A program made the position numbers and the translations under genes. Under the pieces are notes generated by a model that had not been told where the DNA came from, made no database searches, and saw nothing but the letters and a program-made list of their open reading frames with translations. Source: Lingula anatina (lineage: Eukaryota > Brachiopoda > Lingulata > Lingulida > Lingulidae). Taken from it: DNA of 46,057 bases. The DNA lies in NCBI RefSeq assembly GCF_001039355.2, contig NW_019775909.1, positions 94,066 to 140,122 on the forward strand, in the 5' to 3' direction. Below are positions 30,401-42,000 of the stretch, one piece after another (the first letter of the stretch is position 1; every line of letters starts with the position of its first letter).

Positions 30401-32881
30401 GAAATTTCCATGTCCACTTCTACGGCCGTCCAGCAGGATTACGTCGCTTTTGGCGTATTTGTAAGGACCCAATCCATGTTAAATAAAGCCTCGGTCACGA
30501 ATTTTGGGTGCAGCGGAGGCCGTGGAGTTTGTAGAGGCAGAGGAAAGATGGTCAAATGGAATGGCAATGGAAAGGCGCAAGTCTCCCCTCCGAGTCGCAA
30601 GGGCCACGTTAGTTGTTCTTTCAAGCAGGGACGCTAATTGCAAGGCCCGATGGCCGTGGAAATTGTTCTCATTTTTTGAGTTTGTTTTGCGGCCTCTACG
30701 TCACTTTTTCCTCCTGTTCTCCTCTTCTTTCTTCTTCCTCCTCACTTCTTTTCTGCTCTCCAAGGTTTCTTCCCTTGCCTTTTGAAAGCAGATTAGAATC
30801 TGAACTGAGCAAAATGTGAAATTTTGAAAATTGTTGTACACGTTGCACAATCGACGAGCTGACAGCGCACTTGAAATTTGTTAATAACTTGCGTGACTCC
30901 TGAGATGCTTAGCAAGATTTCGACGCAAACAGCCGTTAGAGCCCGAACGGCCGGTTGTGACCGGGGCTTTTTAAAACGACTAAACCACGGAGTGCGTAGA
31001 ACCANATATATATACTCGTGAATACATGAAATACATGTACCCTATTACACTGATATTACTCAATAGAGCTCTGATACATCTAAGTTTAATTATTTGTTTG
31101 TGAAAATTGCCCATGTCACCCTGTTAGTTTGGAGGGCTAAGCTGGATCAAGTCCGTGTGAAATTATTTGAAGCTTCGCATGAAAAAAATCTTCCTTTGTT
31201 TCTCTAGCTCCTTATTAAACCTGGTGTCCATATTTTATCTAGTGACCCCAGGTCTACGGGAGCTGCTCTTTGAAAATAACGCACAGGTAGATTTTACCTG
31301 AGATAAATATTGCCAGCGAGAGTGCGTTCGTTACTCTCATGACTACAGGAGAGTTGAAGGCCACTTAACCCTCCAATTAAGAGGTAAAGGATGTTCCAGT
31401 TAGATGGACGATTAAGATAGGACTTGTATAGGTAACAGGCATTGTTTACCTCAGTTGAATAAAAGTATGCAAGACGGGGGTCCAGAACAATTGTGCGTAT
31501 AGAGGATTTGTACATACAGGTGACTTTAATTCTCAGAGGACATTCGATATGTATTCCGTGAAAAATACACTAAATTTATATAAAATAATATCATGGTTGG
31601 CCAAAAAAATTGTACGCACAGTGCATCCGTGCGTATGCCTAGTTACGCCCATGACTTCCCGCACTCTGTTTTCTCTGAACTTTGTCTGTTTCTTCACATC
31701 GATACGCAGCGATTGAAGCGAAAAAAATCACACACCTCTCCCTTACTCAGAAAATTATGGGACCGCTGTCGTATGAATTCCCAAGAAGCGTGAAAATCAT
31801 ACCTCCCCTCAGCAAATTAATGGATTCGCCTGTATGTGTGCCTAGCCCCCTTATCCCACATCCACCCAACCTAAAATTGTTCCTAAGATGTCCCATTTCA
31901 AATGATAGGCAAGTGGTTCAAAGATTATTCCTTTATTTGATCTGGTCCGAGGTTTCATCGATGACTACCATTGGTGTTTTGGCACCAATGTGGTATCCAC
32001 TCCAAATAATAACGCTGTCAATGCCCCTAGTCACTTTAGAAGCGGCACACGCCTTGTCGTAGGCCTCTTCAGGATGTCTGTAAACTCTGTTTTGACCAGT
32101 TCAACGGTATATGTGAAATATAACCTCATGAAAGAAAGCCACGCGGTTATCAGTGTTCTACCCAGAAACGGTCATGGTCCCAAATTTACTAGAGAAACAG
32201 ACGGCGCTGTTTTGTTGTTTACAGTGGCTTCTCAGAGGTCGTCTGGTATCTTTACCTGCTGAAACCAGTTTGGTGTTCGATAAGAGCATTGAAAAACTCG
32301 TTTTGGTGACAGTTTGCCCCTCATTCTGAACGGACTGGGTGGTTTTTTGTTTAGTTGCAGCAGCATATCCTGAAGCACAGTGAGTCCTGTACCTAGGTGT
32401 TAAGATGTCGATACACTGGGTGTGGTCTCTGTGTCATGGCTCTATAAAACTGTGCAGACAATTCCGTTTGACACAACAATCTGGTTGGTAATGTCTGTCA
32501 CAGATTCTGGCACAGATAAACAATTTTGTAGAACACCGTTTAAGTCATTTTATGTACTGCAAAACTGCCCGCTTGCAGTAGTTGCCGACGTATGGATACT
32601 TTTTTGACAGGCATAACGTCACTGATTGCAACATGATTAACAGATGGGGCAGGTACCCGGTGCGATGACGTCATTACAAGCGTGGTTTGTCTCGCTACAA
32701 CAGATCCATTATAGCTTACGTTTTATAGACGACAATATTAACTGTATTTTTGTCTTTTTTATTTTTCACTAAGAAACGCGCAATGAACCCGTGCTATCCA
32801 GTGATGTTAGAGGAAGCCCCATCGCATCAAATAGGCAACAACAGACTGAAGAACAAACAAATTGAGCTGCAAAATCCTAAC
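27479..32881. other. Intergenic region, no gene recognised
   Basis: Only short, unrelated ORFs occur. Noted content: an A/AAT-rich simple repeat (28126-28190), a 20-bp direct duplication containing TTACGGCCCTG (about 29263-29301), a pair of 33-nt hairpins (29873-30010), a somewhat GC-richer stretch (30400-30700) without recognisable protein, and an unresolved base at 31005. Part of 31.6-32.9 kb could be the remainder of the retroelement to its right, but I see no long terminal repeat. Confidence 0.6.
29873..30010. repeat. Duplicated 33-nt hairpins with TGATTGAC motifs
   Basis: Two units of identical length (29873-29905 and 29978-30010) each start TTGATTGAC and end CGTCAATCA, so each can fold on itself. 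The second contains TGATTGACAG, the PBX-PREP/MEIS decamer, at 29979-29988. A further TTGATTGATAG (29937) and CCAATCAAAG lie between them. Confidence 0.75.
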
Positions 32882-33314
32882 CCGGTGTGAAGGGAATGGA
32901 TGTCCGCCGTAATGCATGTCCGTGGGACATGTATTCCTAGGTATTAATGTCCTGCGGACACTAAGTCCTGGGAATGCATGTCCTGGCTCTTCCATTCCTA
33001 GGAACGCATGTCCTAGGACATAATTTCCTGGGATTTAACGTCCAGTGGACACCCATTACTTAGTATTCTAAGTCCTGCAGACAGGTATCGATGTCCTAGT
33101 CGGACATATTTTCCCAGCTTGACTAGTAATAGATGTCCTCTGACATTTTCATCTGAATGTGTTAATTTTAGAAGATTTAAACGCGATGTTTAAGAAAGTT
33201 ATTACGCTTATTATAATTATTTGTATACATGTACCCCTATACACACTTTATTTGGCTAACTTAAGATATTTTAAATAATCGAAAAAATGACTACAAATTA
33301 AAATTAGATTGAGG

Positions 33315-33362
<48 letters not shown>
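33315..33362. repeat. AT/GT microsatellite
   Basis: A short TA run passes into a GT run of about 18 repeats, inside the hairpin-ended TIR element. Confidence 0.95.
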
Positions 33363-33366
<4 letters not shown>

Positions 33367-34224
33367 TTTCATTTTATTTCCGATTAATATGAAAAATATG
33401 AGATTCAGGCCATTCACTGCACCTCGTGAAATATCTCGGCCTCTTCACATTACATTAATGCCTTGTTAATCGGCCATTCACATACAACTGTATGTCTGGG
33501 GTACACAGCTTCGGATTTTGTCTCGTGCCCATTTCTAACCTATATGTTTTTTTGTCCTTATAAACATCACATTATACGTTTTACGGGGTGTTTTTCGGTG
33601 AAATACGAATGTGTGAAATAATACACAGCCACCCTAGGCCTCTCGCGATATACTCACACCTCGTACCTGTTGAACACTTCTCGATGACGTTCGAGCTGTT
33701 CTGGTACTGGTATACATATCGTTCGGGTGACAGTTAATTATTTTATACTTGGTGCCTTGATGATAATTGGGAATATTTGTAGTAAGAGAGACATGATATG
33801 CAGTTTGAGACTGTAAATGAAACGTGTATAATTGTATGATAAATAAATTGAATGTGTCTGTTATTGTTTATACATGCATTTTTACTATTAGTCTTAACAT
33901 TCTTTTGAGTGCAATTTTTGTCTTTCATATGGATCCCGAATCTCCCATTTTATTTCTTTGTATTTTTAGGTGAAAGTAGAATGCTCTATGCTCTTTTGAC
34001 TACAATAATCCAATGAAATTCGACCACGGCCTCGTATAATCTCACTCGAGTTATTAAAGGAATTCTAAAATAGCTCAACGTTAAAAAAATGATGATAGTT
34101 AAATTAAACATTTAAAATCTCGCCTCAACAAAATAATCCAAATTGTATAACAACATATAGTGCGTTTAGTACGTTGAAATGGAGAATAAATTAGGATAAC
34201 ATTTGCATAGAGAGCAACATCGCT

Positions 34225-34318
34225 GTTGAGGAATCAGTTCGTGAAGGATTGCTGAGGATTCGAACTCACTTACGTTTCACTACGCCGTTGGTTATTCATC
34301 CAGCCGTCTTACTGGTAA
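34225..34318 (-). other. Possible tRNA-derived (SINE-like) fragment
   Basis: On the minus strand GTGAGTTCGAATCCTCAG resembles a T-arm/B-box (GTTCGAATCC). An upstream TGGATGAATAACCAACGG is a poor A-box. No complete cloverleaf can be drawn and the T-stem has a mismatch. It lies inside the hairpin-ended element. Confidence 0.2.
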
Positions 34319-34609
34319 GCCTGTGTGGAAGCTGCTGCCAGCCGACAGAAAATTACCGATACTTATGGCTCCGTGTTTATAATTATTGAACGGACATTAA
34401 TTATGTAGGACTTGCGTTTCTGTGTATATGTGAAAGGAAATTATGTCCGACAGGAATACATGTCCTAACTGCGTAAAAATACAGCTGGGAATCTAGGTCC
34501 GGGTAGGACAGTACATCCTAGGGAACGCACGTCCATAGGACATGTTTTCCCAGGAACGGAGGTCCGTAGGACCTCCGTTCCTGGGGGACATGCATTCCTT
34601 TCACACCGG

Positions 34610-36462
34610 TAGCGCGTATGGTGAGTGTGCTCCGGAATTCTCCTCGGTGTTCTCACTTCGATGTGCCTCCAGTCAGTTAGGGGTTCAGTGCCCTCAGACT
34701 CGAAGTCAGAGTCTAAAATGCCAGGATCATTTGCCTGGTCACTGTTTTCTGGCGGTACTTCCCTTTGATCTGACTGTAGCAACGGCACTGTCTGCACTAT
34801 GATAGGACGGGGGCGCGGCGCTCTAGCGGGTCTTTTCTTGACGTCATCCCAAATAATGTTGGGGTCCACCAATCGGAGCTTGTTTCTATTCACTGTTAGC
34901 ACCTTGCCGGTGGACTAGTGACGTATTTGATAAACCTTGCCACGCCTACGTATAATTTCGTACTGTGGGTCCCAGCCGCTAGTAAATGTCGCTCGTGCTG
35001 GCGCTTTTAGAACCACAGTGTCACCAATATTTAGCCTCTCAGCATTGGCGCGCACATTTATTCGTTGCCGGTTGTATTTCCTAGAATGCTCCAGATTCAC
35101 TCGAGCCGTTTGCATTGCTTTGGTCGTGTCTTGTAATCTCCCATTTAACGGGTTTGACAATGGTGTTGGTGCCAATAACTTAGTAAACAGGAGGCGGGCG
35201 CGACGGCCATACATGAGGAAGTATGGTGTATACCCCGTCACAGAACTGACACAGTTTCTGTGTGCCATAAGTGCACTCCCTAATTTCTCTTCCCATCCAT
35301 TGGGTTCGTTATTAAGCAAACGAGTTAGTATTTCTTTTAGTGTTCTGTTGGCACGTTCCGTTTTTCCGTTGGCTTCTGGAGAGTAACTGGTAGTTCGCCA
35401 GTGTTCTATTCCCACACTCTCAAGGAAATGTTCAAACGCATTAGAACAAAATTCCTTACCTCGATCGGTTATTATAATTTCTGGGAAGCCAAATCGTGGG
35501 AAATAGTCACGCATTAGTGCCGATTCGACAGCTAGCGACGTTTTGTTGGGAATAGGATAAGATTCTACCCAACCGGAGAGATGGTCAATGACGTTAAGGC
35601 AATAGCAGTTGCCTCTATCGGACTGCACAAAAGGTCCCATAAGGTCCATTCCGATTATCTGATTGACGGCTGTTGGCATAGGCATTTCTCCGAATTCAGG
35701 ACGCTGCGGTCGAGGTACATGTACTTGACAAGTCGCACAGTTGTTGATATAAGAAACCACATCAGCTCGCATGCCTGGCCATACATAACTCTGTCTAATC
35801 CGATCTAAAGTTTTTCCAGTAGCACAGTGGCCTACTTCTCCGTGACAACGTTCGATCACTGTATCTCTATAATATGCAGGTAAAACAAGTCTCGGATATA
35901 TAGGACTTGTGCTGGTGGGCTTCTTTATTGAGTAGAGAAGTCCACTAAAAATCTCGTATTCGGAGTCCTCATCGAGAGCTAATTTAAAGAGTTCTTGAAA
36001 TTCATTTTCCTGCTCCAGCAACAGTTCTTTTGGGTCTATCTCGTCGGCTTCTAAAGGCATACGTTGTAACGCTAACTCGTCCGGGTCGATTCAATCGGTG
36101 GTGTCAAACGTAGCTATTTTCTCCGGTGGACATTGTAACCTGCTCATTACATCAGCACGAATGTTTTTCTTCCCCATTATGTACTCAAATTTGGCGCCGA
36201 ACTCTTCCATAAAAATTGCCCAGCGTTGTATTTTGGTGTTTCGCATCTCTTTGATGAACAGCGATTTCAACGGCTTATGTTCGGTGTACACAGTTAAGGG
36301 GCAACCATAAAGATAAGCTCGTAGCTTGGAAATGCAATACGCCATTGCGTAAGCCTCCTTTTCTATAGTCGGCCATCTCAGTTGTGGACCGGAGAGACTG
36401 TGAGATATATACTGGACAACTCTCTCTGTCCCCTCTTCGTCGTCCTGGCGAGCTCGCCAATT
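34610..36462 (-). pseudogene. Decayed Ty3/gypsy-type pol fragment (RNase H and integrase)
   Basis: One frame on the minus strand runs from the RNase H domain (36100-36462, with RWPTIEKEAYA and TDHK-like TEHKPLKSL) into integrase (34918-36060) and a C-terminal extension (to about 34612). The integrase zinc motif (HGEVGH..NCATC) and the catalytic D, D, E triad (GMDLMG, ITDRGKEF, GKTERANRTL) are visible. Two in-frame stops break the frame: TGA at 36091-36093 and TAG at 34915-34917. Gag, protease and reverse transcriptase are missing on the right, and no long terminal repeats were found. The right border at about 36462 is abrupt. Confidence 0.9.
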
Positions 36463-37330
36463 ATGTAAAGTCCACCTCTTAGCACTTTACACAATACGCA
36501 TGAGATTCCCGATTCGGCCGCGCGAATGTTGGGTGCACGGTCTTGAGAAAAGTGAATAGTAATAATAAAAAGACAATAAGAAGTCCAGTTGGTTTTCCAA
36601 TATCTATTTGCAAACAATCACCAATGCTTCGGTTACAATCTTGTATTACAGCTATGATCCAAGCGAGAAAGTTAGAAAATCAGCTACAAAGTCTAAATCT
36701 AAAAGAAGTAACACCTAGAAATCAGGTCGAGAAGTGAAAAAGTCCAGCTTGCAGTGTCATCTTAAACTGCTCAATGAATAGAGACGTTTACAAACATATT
36801 CTTTCAGATTAAAACACTGAATAGATTTGTGACTTGGCTTTTAATTTATCAGATTGGTAAATATACCAATACCTGAGAAAACGTCACTTACGACCGGCGT
36901 AGTTAGGTTTTCCTAAGCACGGTTTACCAACAAGGCCTAAATATAGAAGTCCGTCTTTCAGAATTAACATTTCAAACAAAGGACTTCTAGATAGCATTTA
37001 TGACACCTTTGCGACTTCAGATAATACGCTAAAGAATCGGCACAAAAGAAATGCATATAATAGAAGGATTAAGATAAAATCAAAGGCAAACCAATTAAAC
37101 TTACAACTGATTAGGATAACTTCATTATACTTGGATTAATCAATGAGAATGTTTTCATAACTTTAATAAACCCTATGCATGTATTTTCATAACTTTAATA
37201 AACCCTATGCATGTATGTTCATAACTTTAATAAACCCTATGCATGTATTTTCATAACTTAAATAAACCCTATGCATATTTTACAACTGTTCAATTCTATA
37301 CTGACAAATAGAATCATTTTATTCACAGAA
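36463..37330. other. Spacer between retroelements, with a tandem repeat
   Basis: No coding sequence is recognised. Four copies of a 32-bp unit (CATAACTTTAATAAACCCTA core) occupy about 37152-37280. Confidence 0.75.
37152..37280. repeat. Tandem repeat, four copies of 32 bp
   Basis: The unit is CATAACTTTAATAAACCCTA followed by TGCATGTATTTT. The last copy has TTAAATAAA. It ends about 60 bp before the LINE fragment. Confidence 0.9.
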
Positions 37331-37339
37331 ACAAATCAG

Positions 37340-38800
37340 GAGCTAAGTGAAGAACAAGGTGAGTTCAGGCCCGTTTGCACAACAAACCTAATATCATCCC
37401 GAAGTCTCTCATAAACAAATATCTAAACAAGAATAAACGTCTCTATACCTGCGTCGTTGATCTCCGTATAGCCTTAGATCTGTGTGGCATAAAAGACTGT
37501 TTACAAAAATCTGGAGACAAGGTATCAGAGGCAAGATGTACAAACCCATTCAGTATATGTACAATAATACAAGACTAGGCGTATTAGTTCAAACTGGCTT
37601 CACTGAACCATTTTTGTCCAAAATTGGCATACGACCAGGTGATAACCTTAGTCCAATACTTTTCAACTTTTTTATAGACGACGTAAAAAGTGAACTTCAC
37701 ATTAATGATACCTCAACAAGAGTCGATGGTCTAACCCAAATACTATACGCAGAAGATCTAGTCTTACTGTCAAAAACAAAAGGACTACAAACTCTGCTCA
37801 ACAAACGTGAAAACTACTGTCAGAAATGGAAATTGAAGGTAAATGAAAACGAATCTAAAGTTATGATATTCAAGTAACTCGAAAAAATTGACCCACATAC
37901 TTACACCATAAATGACATACCTATAGAAACAGTTAAGCAGTTCTCATACTTGATAATTTTTTTAACAAACACAGGATCCTTAAAACAGACAATGGGAAAC
38001 CTCAAACAAAAGGCCCTCGAAGTCATGTTTTCAATAAAAGTGATGCTAAATTCTCAAGAAATTTCTTCACCCTTACTTTGCAGGGCCGTAGCCTCCGGGG
38101 GGGCAGGGGGGGGCAGCTGCCCCCCCTGGGATTTGAGGTGCAAAAAATAGATAAATAAATAAATAATAATCGCAAAGGTAAATAATAATTAATAAAATAA
38201 TAATTAACAAAAAATAATTGCAAAGTTAGTATCAATTCTGTGAGAAAATGCACTCATGGCCACTAGACAATCATTCAACAATCTGTTAACAAAGGTGTAC
38301 TGTTTTTAGCCAACTCAGTTCATGCCAAAAAGCTCACCCTCCCTTAGGGAGCTATCCTTAGGGGAGCTATACTTATGGCAAAATGAACCCACAATTTCTG
38401 ACTTCTGATTGAGCAATAAAACAGTTAAAATGCACCAGAATGCAGTATTATACATACAGTTTTTAAAAATTTTCCACACCATGGGAGGGGGACATCCCCT
38501 CCCATACCCTCTCCCCTCGGGGGCTTCGACCCCTCGTGTCTGCTACTGCCCCCCCTGGCATTTTGCTCGGGCTACGGCCCTGCTTTGCATGAACATTTTT
38601 GACCAAATGATAAAACCAATCCTGCTATATGGCTGTGAAGTCTGGGCACAAGAGATATTTATAAACAAAAAATGACACTACACAAATTGAATATTTGAAA
38701 AGATATACATTTAAAAATGTGTAAATGGGCACTAGGTTTTCCAGCAATAATGCTTGTAGGGCAGAATTTGGGCGCCGTCCACTGTATCTTGACAAATAAC
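37340..38800 (+). pseudogene. Decayed LINE (non-LTR) reverse transcriptase fragment
   Basis: Recognisable reverse transcriptase blocks run left to right: EQGEFRP, a VVDLRIALD block, IGIRPGDNLSPILFNFFIDD, the catalytic block LYAEDLVLLSK, WKLKVNENESKVMIF, then IKPILLYGCEVW and CKWALGFP. A frameshift lies near 37478 and a stop at about 37875. The catalytic YADD is changed to YAED. It is split by a MITE at 38081-38582. No endonuclease domain is present, so it is 5'-truncated. I place it near jockey/I/CR1-type elements without naming a family. Confidence 0.88.
38081..38582. mobile_element. 502-bp MITE with CAGGGCCGTAGC ends, inserted in the LINE
   Basis: It has terminal inverted repeats CAGGGCCGTAGC and GCTACGGCCCTG, flanked by CTTTG on both sides (38076-38080 and 38583-38587). 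Removing it and one CTTTG restores the LINE reading frame across the site, so the borders are exact. There is no transposase. CAGGG ends and a short duplication fit a hAT-type element; 5 bp is shorter than the usual 8. Confidence 0.88.
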
Positions 38801-39018
38801 CGATTTAATCATAACCAAATAACCAATTGAATCATACTTTTTTGTTTTTGCTCTCACAGAACCGGCATCTAGAGAAAAGCTGCTGTAATGTTATTTTGTT
38901 CAGTGCCCACATTGCAAAACAAAGCTCACAAACGTATAATTAAACACATACTCAAGTTGCATATATCATCTTCACAGTCAAGGTTCCAGTTCAGTTGCAG
39001 TTGGTCCCGTCTATAGCA

Positions 39019-39035
39019 TCAGCCATTTCTTAAGT
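39019..39035 (-). CDS. PARP-like candidate last coding exon
   Basis: Acceptor TTTTAATTCAG is followed by bases that complete an aspartate, then LRNG and TGA, keeping frame with exon 4. An ATTAAA lies at about 38804-38809 downstream on the minus strand. The alternative is read-through of the exon 4 donor to a stop at 39157. Confidence 0.4.
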
Positions 39036-42000
39036 CTGAATTAAAATTTTAAAAAGCACTGTCAAATTTTGATATGAATATGAATTTTTTTAAAAAATTC
39101 GATTCAAATATTATAAAAAGATTAATAACCGTCATTTGCTCATCAATCATGTATTCTTATTCCAACTTACCTGCCTGAGGTTTTGCCAAAGTGACCAAGT
39201 ACTCTGGAAGTGACTGAGAGTCGTCACAGACAACAAATATTTCCCCACTGTTGGCTCGTAATGAATCATACCCAGGGGGAGTGGAAGACCTGTTATTATA
39301 TCCGACATCAAAGCAACGTCCAGTCAGTACTTTCGACAGAATCAACATTCCATTGGATCCACCAGTCACGTATTGCAGGGAAGTCCTTGCGTTTTTGGCA
39401 AAGTAGGTTCCATCCCCGAAAAGACGTGCTGTAATTCGAAAACAGCATTAAGAGAGAGAGAGAGTCAAAATAATTGAAAAAAGACATTTAATTTGCCCCA
39501 GCCGGTTTTACTAATGTTGATATTCGGGGAGGGGTATTTATTCAGTTGCTAGGAACTTGCTGTTTTGACATTAATGATGTCATAAAGCAGAAATTTGATG
39601 GTTGTCTCTGACAATGGACATTTGGTCGTTACCTTTTCCATTGTAAGTGGCCGAGTCGATAAAAGAACTAAAGCCCAGCCAGAGCTGACTCAATGGAAGT
39701 ACAAAAGAAAACTTTACATAATGTAAGAAAAAGTCTCCCAGATATTTACCGTTCTTCACTGGAACATTGCGCTTAAAACCAGCATTGCTGATTTGCTGAG
39801 CAGCTTCACGACTAGTCCCATGCCACAAAATAACTTCAAGAGGAAAGTAGGCGTTCGGTTGATTCTTCTCCATTGCTTTTTTTGTATAACAGTAACGGCC
39901 CTTTAATAAGGTGTTGCTAATTTTATAAACCTGAAAGGTGGTTATATTAACACTGTAATGACGTTAGCAATGAAGTCTAGGTTACATTTGCCATACGGGG
40001 GCGTATGATCACAATTCAATCCAACTATGACGACATGTTTTTTCTACGTGACCTCGTGGTCATGCCGAAGAAATGATGATGTTTCCGCAAATTATGTAAA
40101 CGTACGTACGATTTCACTGTGCGGCCCCTACGAAATGTAAGACTAGCTTAGAATAGGAATGAAAGGCGCACTGTGAATATCAGTTACATGTACATTGCAT
40201 ACCTTTTAAAATGTGAAGACGAATAGCATCTAGAACTTTTAATTTAATTGATTAATCAGTGTAAAACAAATATATTACTCTTTAGATATGAAGGCTCATG
40301 CACCACGCAGGGGTAATTATTGGTCACATACCCCCAGTACACAATTGAATTCGTTTTCGTAATAAACTCTATTATGAATCAGCTCTGTGTAGAATGTCGA
40401 GTCGAGAGGCCATCCTTTTTTAATATTTAAAAAACTGTCCAAACTTGCTGACATGATTTTCGTGTTTGTCTTCTGGATCATAGACCTCGCACGAAGCTTG
40501 ATTTTATTGACCATATAATTATCAATAGTAGCATGAATGGATGCTTAACTCTGTTGAGCAAACAAATTTTTTATTAAAATTAAAATAGAAAGAAAAAAAA
40601 AAACAAATAGCCTATCAAAATAACCAATAAAAAGTTATTCCATATAAAGTAGCAACCTTGATCTAATTGGTTGGTGAAATTCAAGCTGTTGTTGTTTTTT
40701 TTTTTCTTTTTTAGGATCAATATTATCAATAACTAAAAACACTCACGTTGTCAACATGCACATGTACATCTTCATTTTGCTCGATAGATCTCAGAACACG
40801 TTGATATTCCTCACTGTTTTTAGGCAGTTCTTCAAATTTTGCTGAAAAATACATAACTTGACTCTAAGACAAAAAGGAGAGATGATTTTATCAGTAGCAA
40901 GAAGAAAAAAATGGCCAATCATCCCACAATAAAGTGGCACCGATTTTTAATGTTTAATTAACACAATTTTTGTCTGTGTTTTGTAACTGACACTCATTTA
41001 CAGATGACAAACTTTATTTTAAATAGTTTCAAAGACCTAAAATGAAAAGTCCATGGGCCAAATACCGACCCCCCTCCCCCACCCACCTTAGTGATTTTCG
41101 TTTACTATGTTTTTCTGATAGCTTAGGTCCTTGATTTTATTTTCTGCTTGTTAGCCATTAAACTGGTGGTGGGTGTGTGTGCTACAGCCGTTGCTAAGTT
41201 AACACACGGGTTAAAAATTATCATTTCTGAGACCAACTAAATCTAAAATATTTCTAATACATAAACTAAATAGAATTCAAAATCATTCCAGACGTGTAGT
41301 CTGCACTATACTTAACGATTAAAATTTTTTCCAAGATGGCGGCAAATCTACGATGGCGGCCAATTTTTGCTGTTTTCTAAGAAATTTTGATAATTTATAA
41401 TATTTTAATTCTCATTTAATTATTAAAGAACTGCAGTATCTGAGATATTTTGATGTAGCACTGTAGCATGGAATCTTTACTTTCTGCCTGTAGTGTTTGT
41501 TTTTTTAAAAGGTGCAATATTTTTTTATTGAAATGAAAAATCCTGAAATCCAACATGGCTGCCACAAAGAATGTCTTTTACATGTAGCTGTCCAGTCTAG
41601 AAATATGGCACATTTAACTTTTAGTGTATTGAATATGAAAACAGAACCCTTTTCAATTACTAAATCAAAATTAAAAATGGCCGCCAATGACAGCAATATG
41701 ACAGCAATATTCCTCATTTCATCTAAAGTTTGGATGAGCACTTATGTTTTTTATAGTGCTCATCACTATTAGATGTGTGGACATGTAAAATTATTTAAAA
41801 AGGAAGATCAAATGGTCAACAATAACTGAATACTACATAAAAGTCACTCACATTTGACCTACGAAATCACACAAAGTTTCATGTACATGCTAATCACTCA
41901 CATTTGACATGGAAAAGAATATTTTTGAGTTAAAATATTAATATATTCTGTCGCATTTGAAAGAAATGGTTGTCAACGAGTAAAGGGTACTATATATTTA

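Larger units (their letters stand above)
32882..34609. mobile_element. Non-autonomous TIR element with hairpin-rich ends (about 1.7 kb)
   Basis: The ends are inverted: CCGGTGTGAAGGGAATG at the left and CATTCCTTTCACACCGG at the right. For about 230 bp inside the left end and 160 bp inside the right end, there are repeated short palindromes of the type GTCCTAGGAC, GTCCTGCGGAC and GTCCAGTGGAC separated by TTCCTAGG-like spacers. A perfect 15-bp-stem hairpin lies at 34551-34583. The interior has no transposase, only AT-rich DNA and a GT microsatellite (33327-33362). The right end abuts the Ty3/gypsy fragment. I see no clear target duplication. Confidence 0.75.

Noticed and set aside
30371-30820. 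Cluster of + and - ORFs in a GC-richer stretch
   Set aside because: I found no domain, splice or homology signal in any frame.
34225-34318. A functional tRNA gene
   Set aside because: Only the T-arm-like part fits; no acceptor stem or full cloverleaf can be formed.
37340-38675. LINE fragment as a functional reverse transcriptase
   Set aside because: A frameshift, stops, the YAED active site and the MITE insertion show it is dead.
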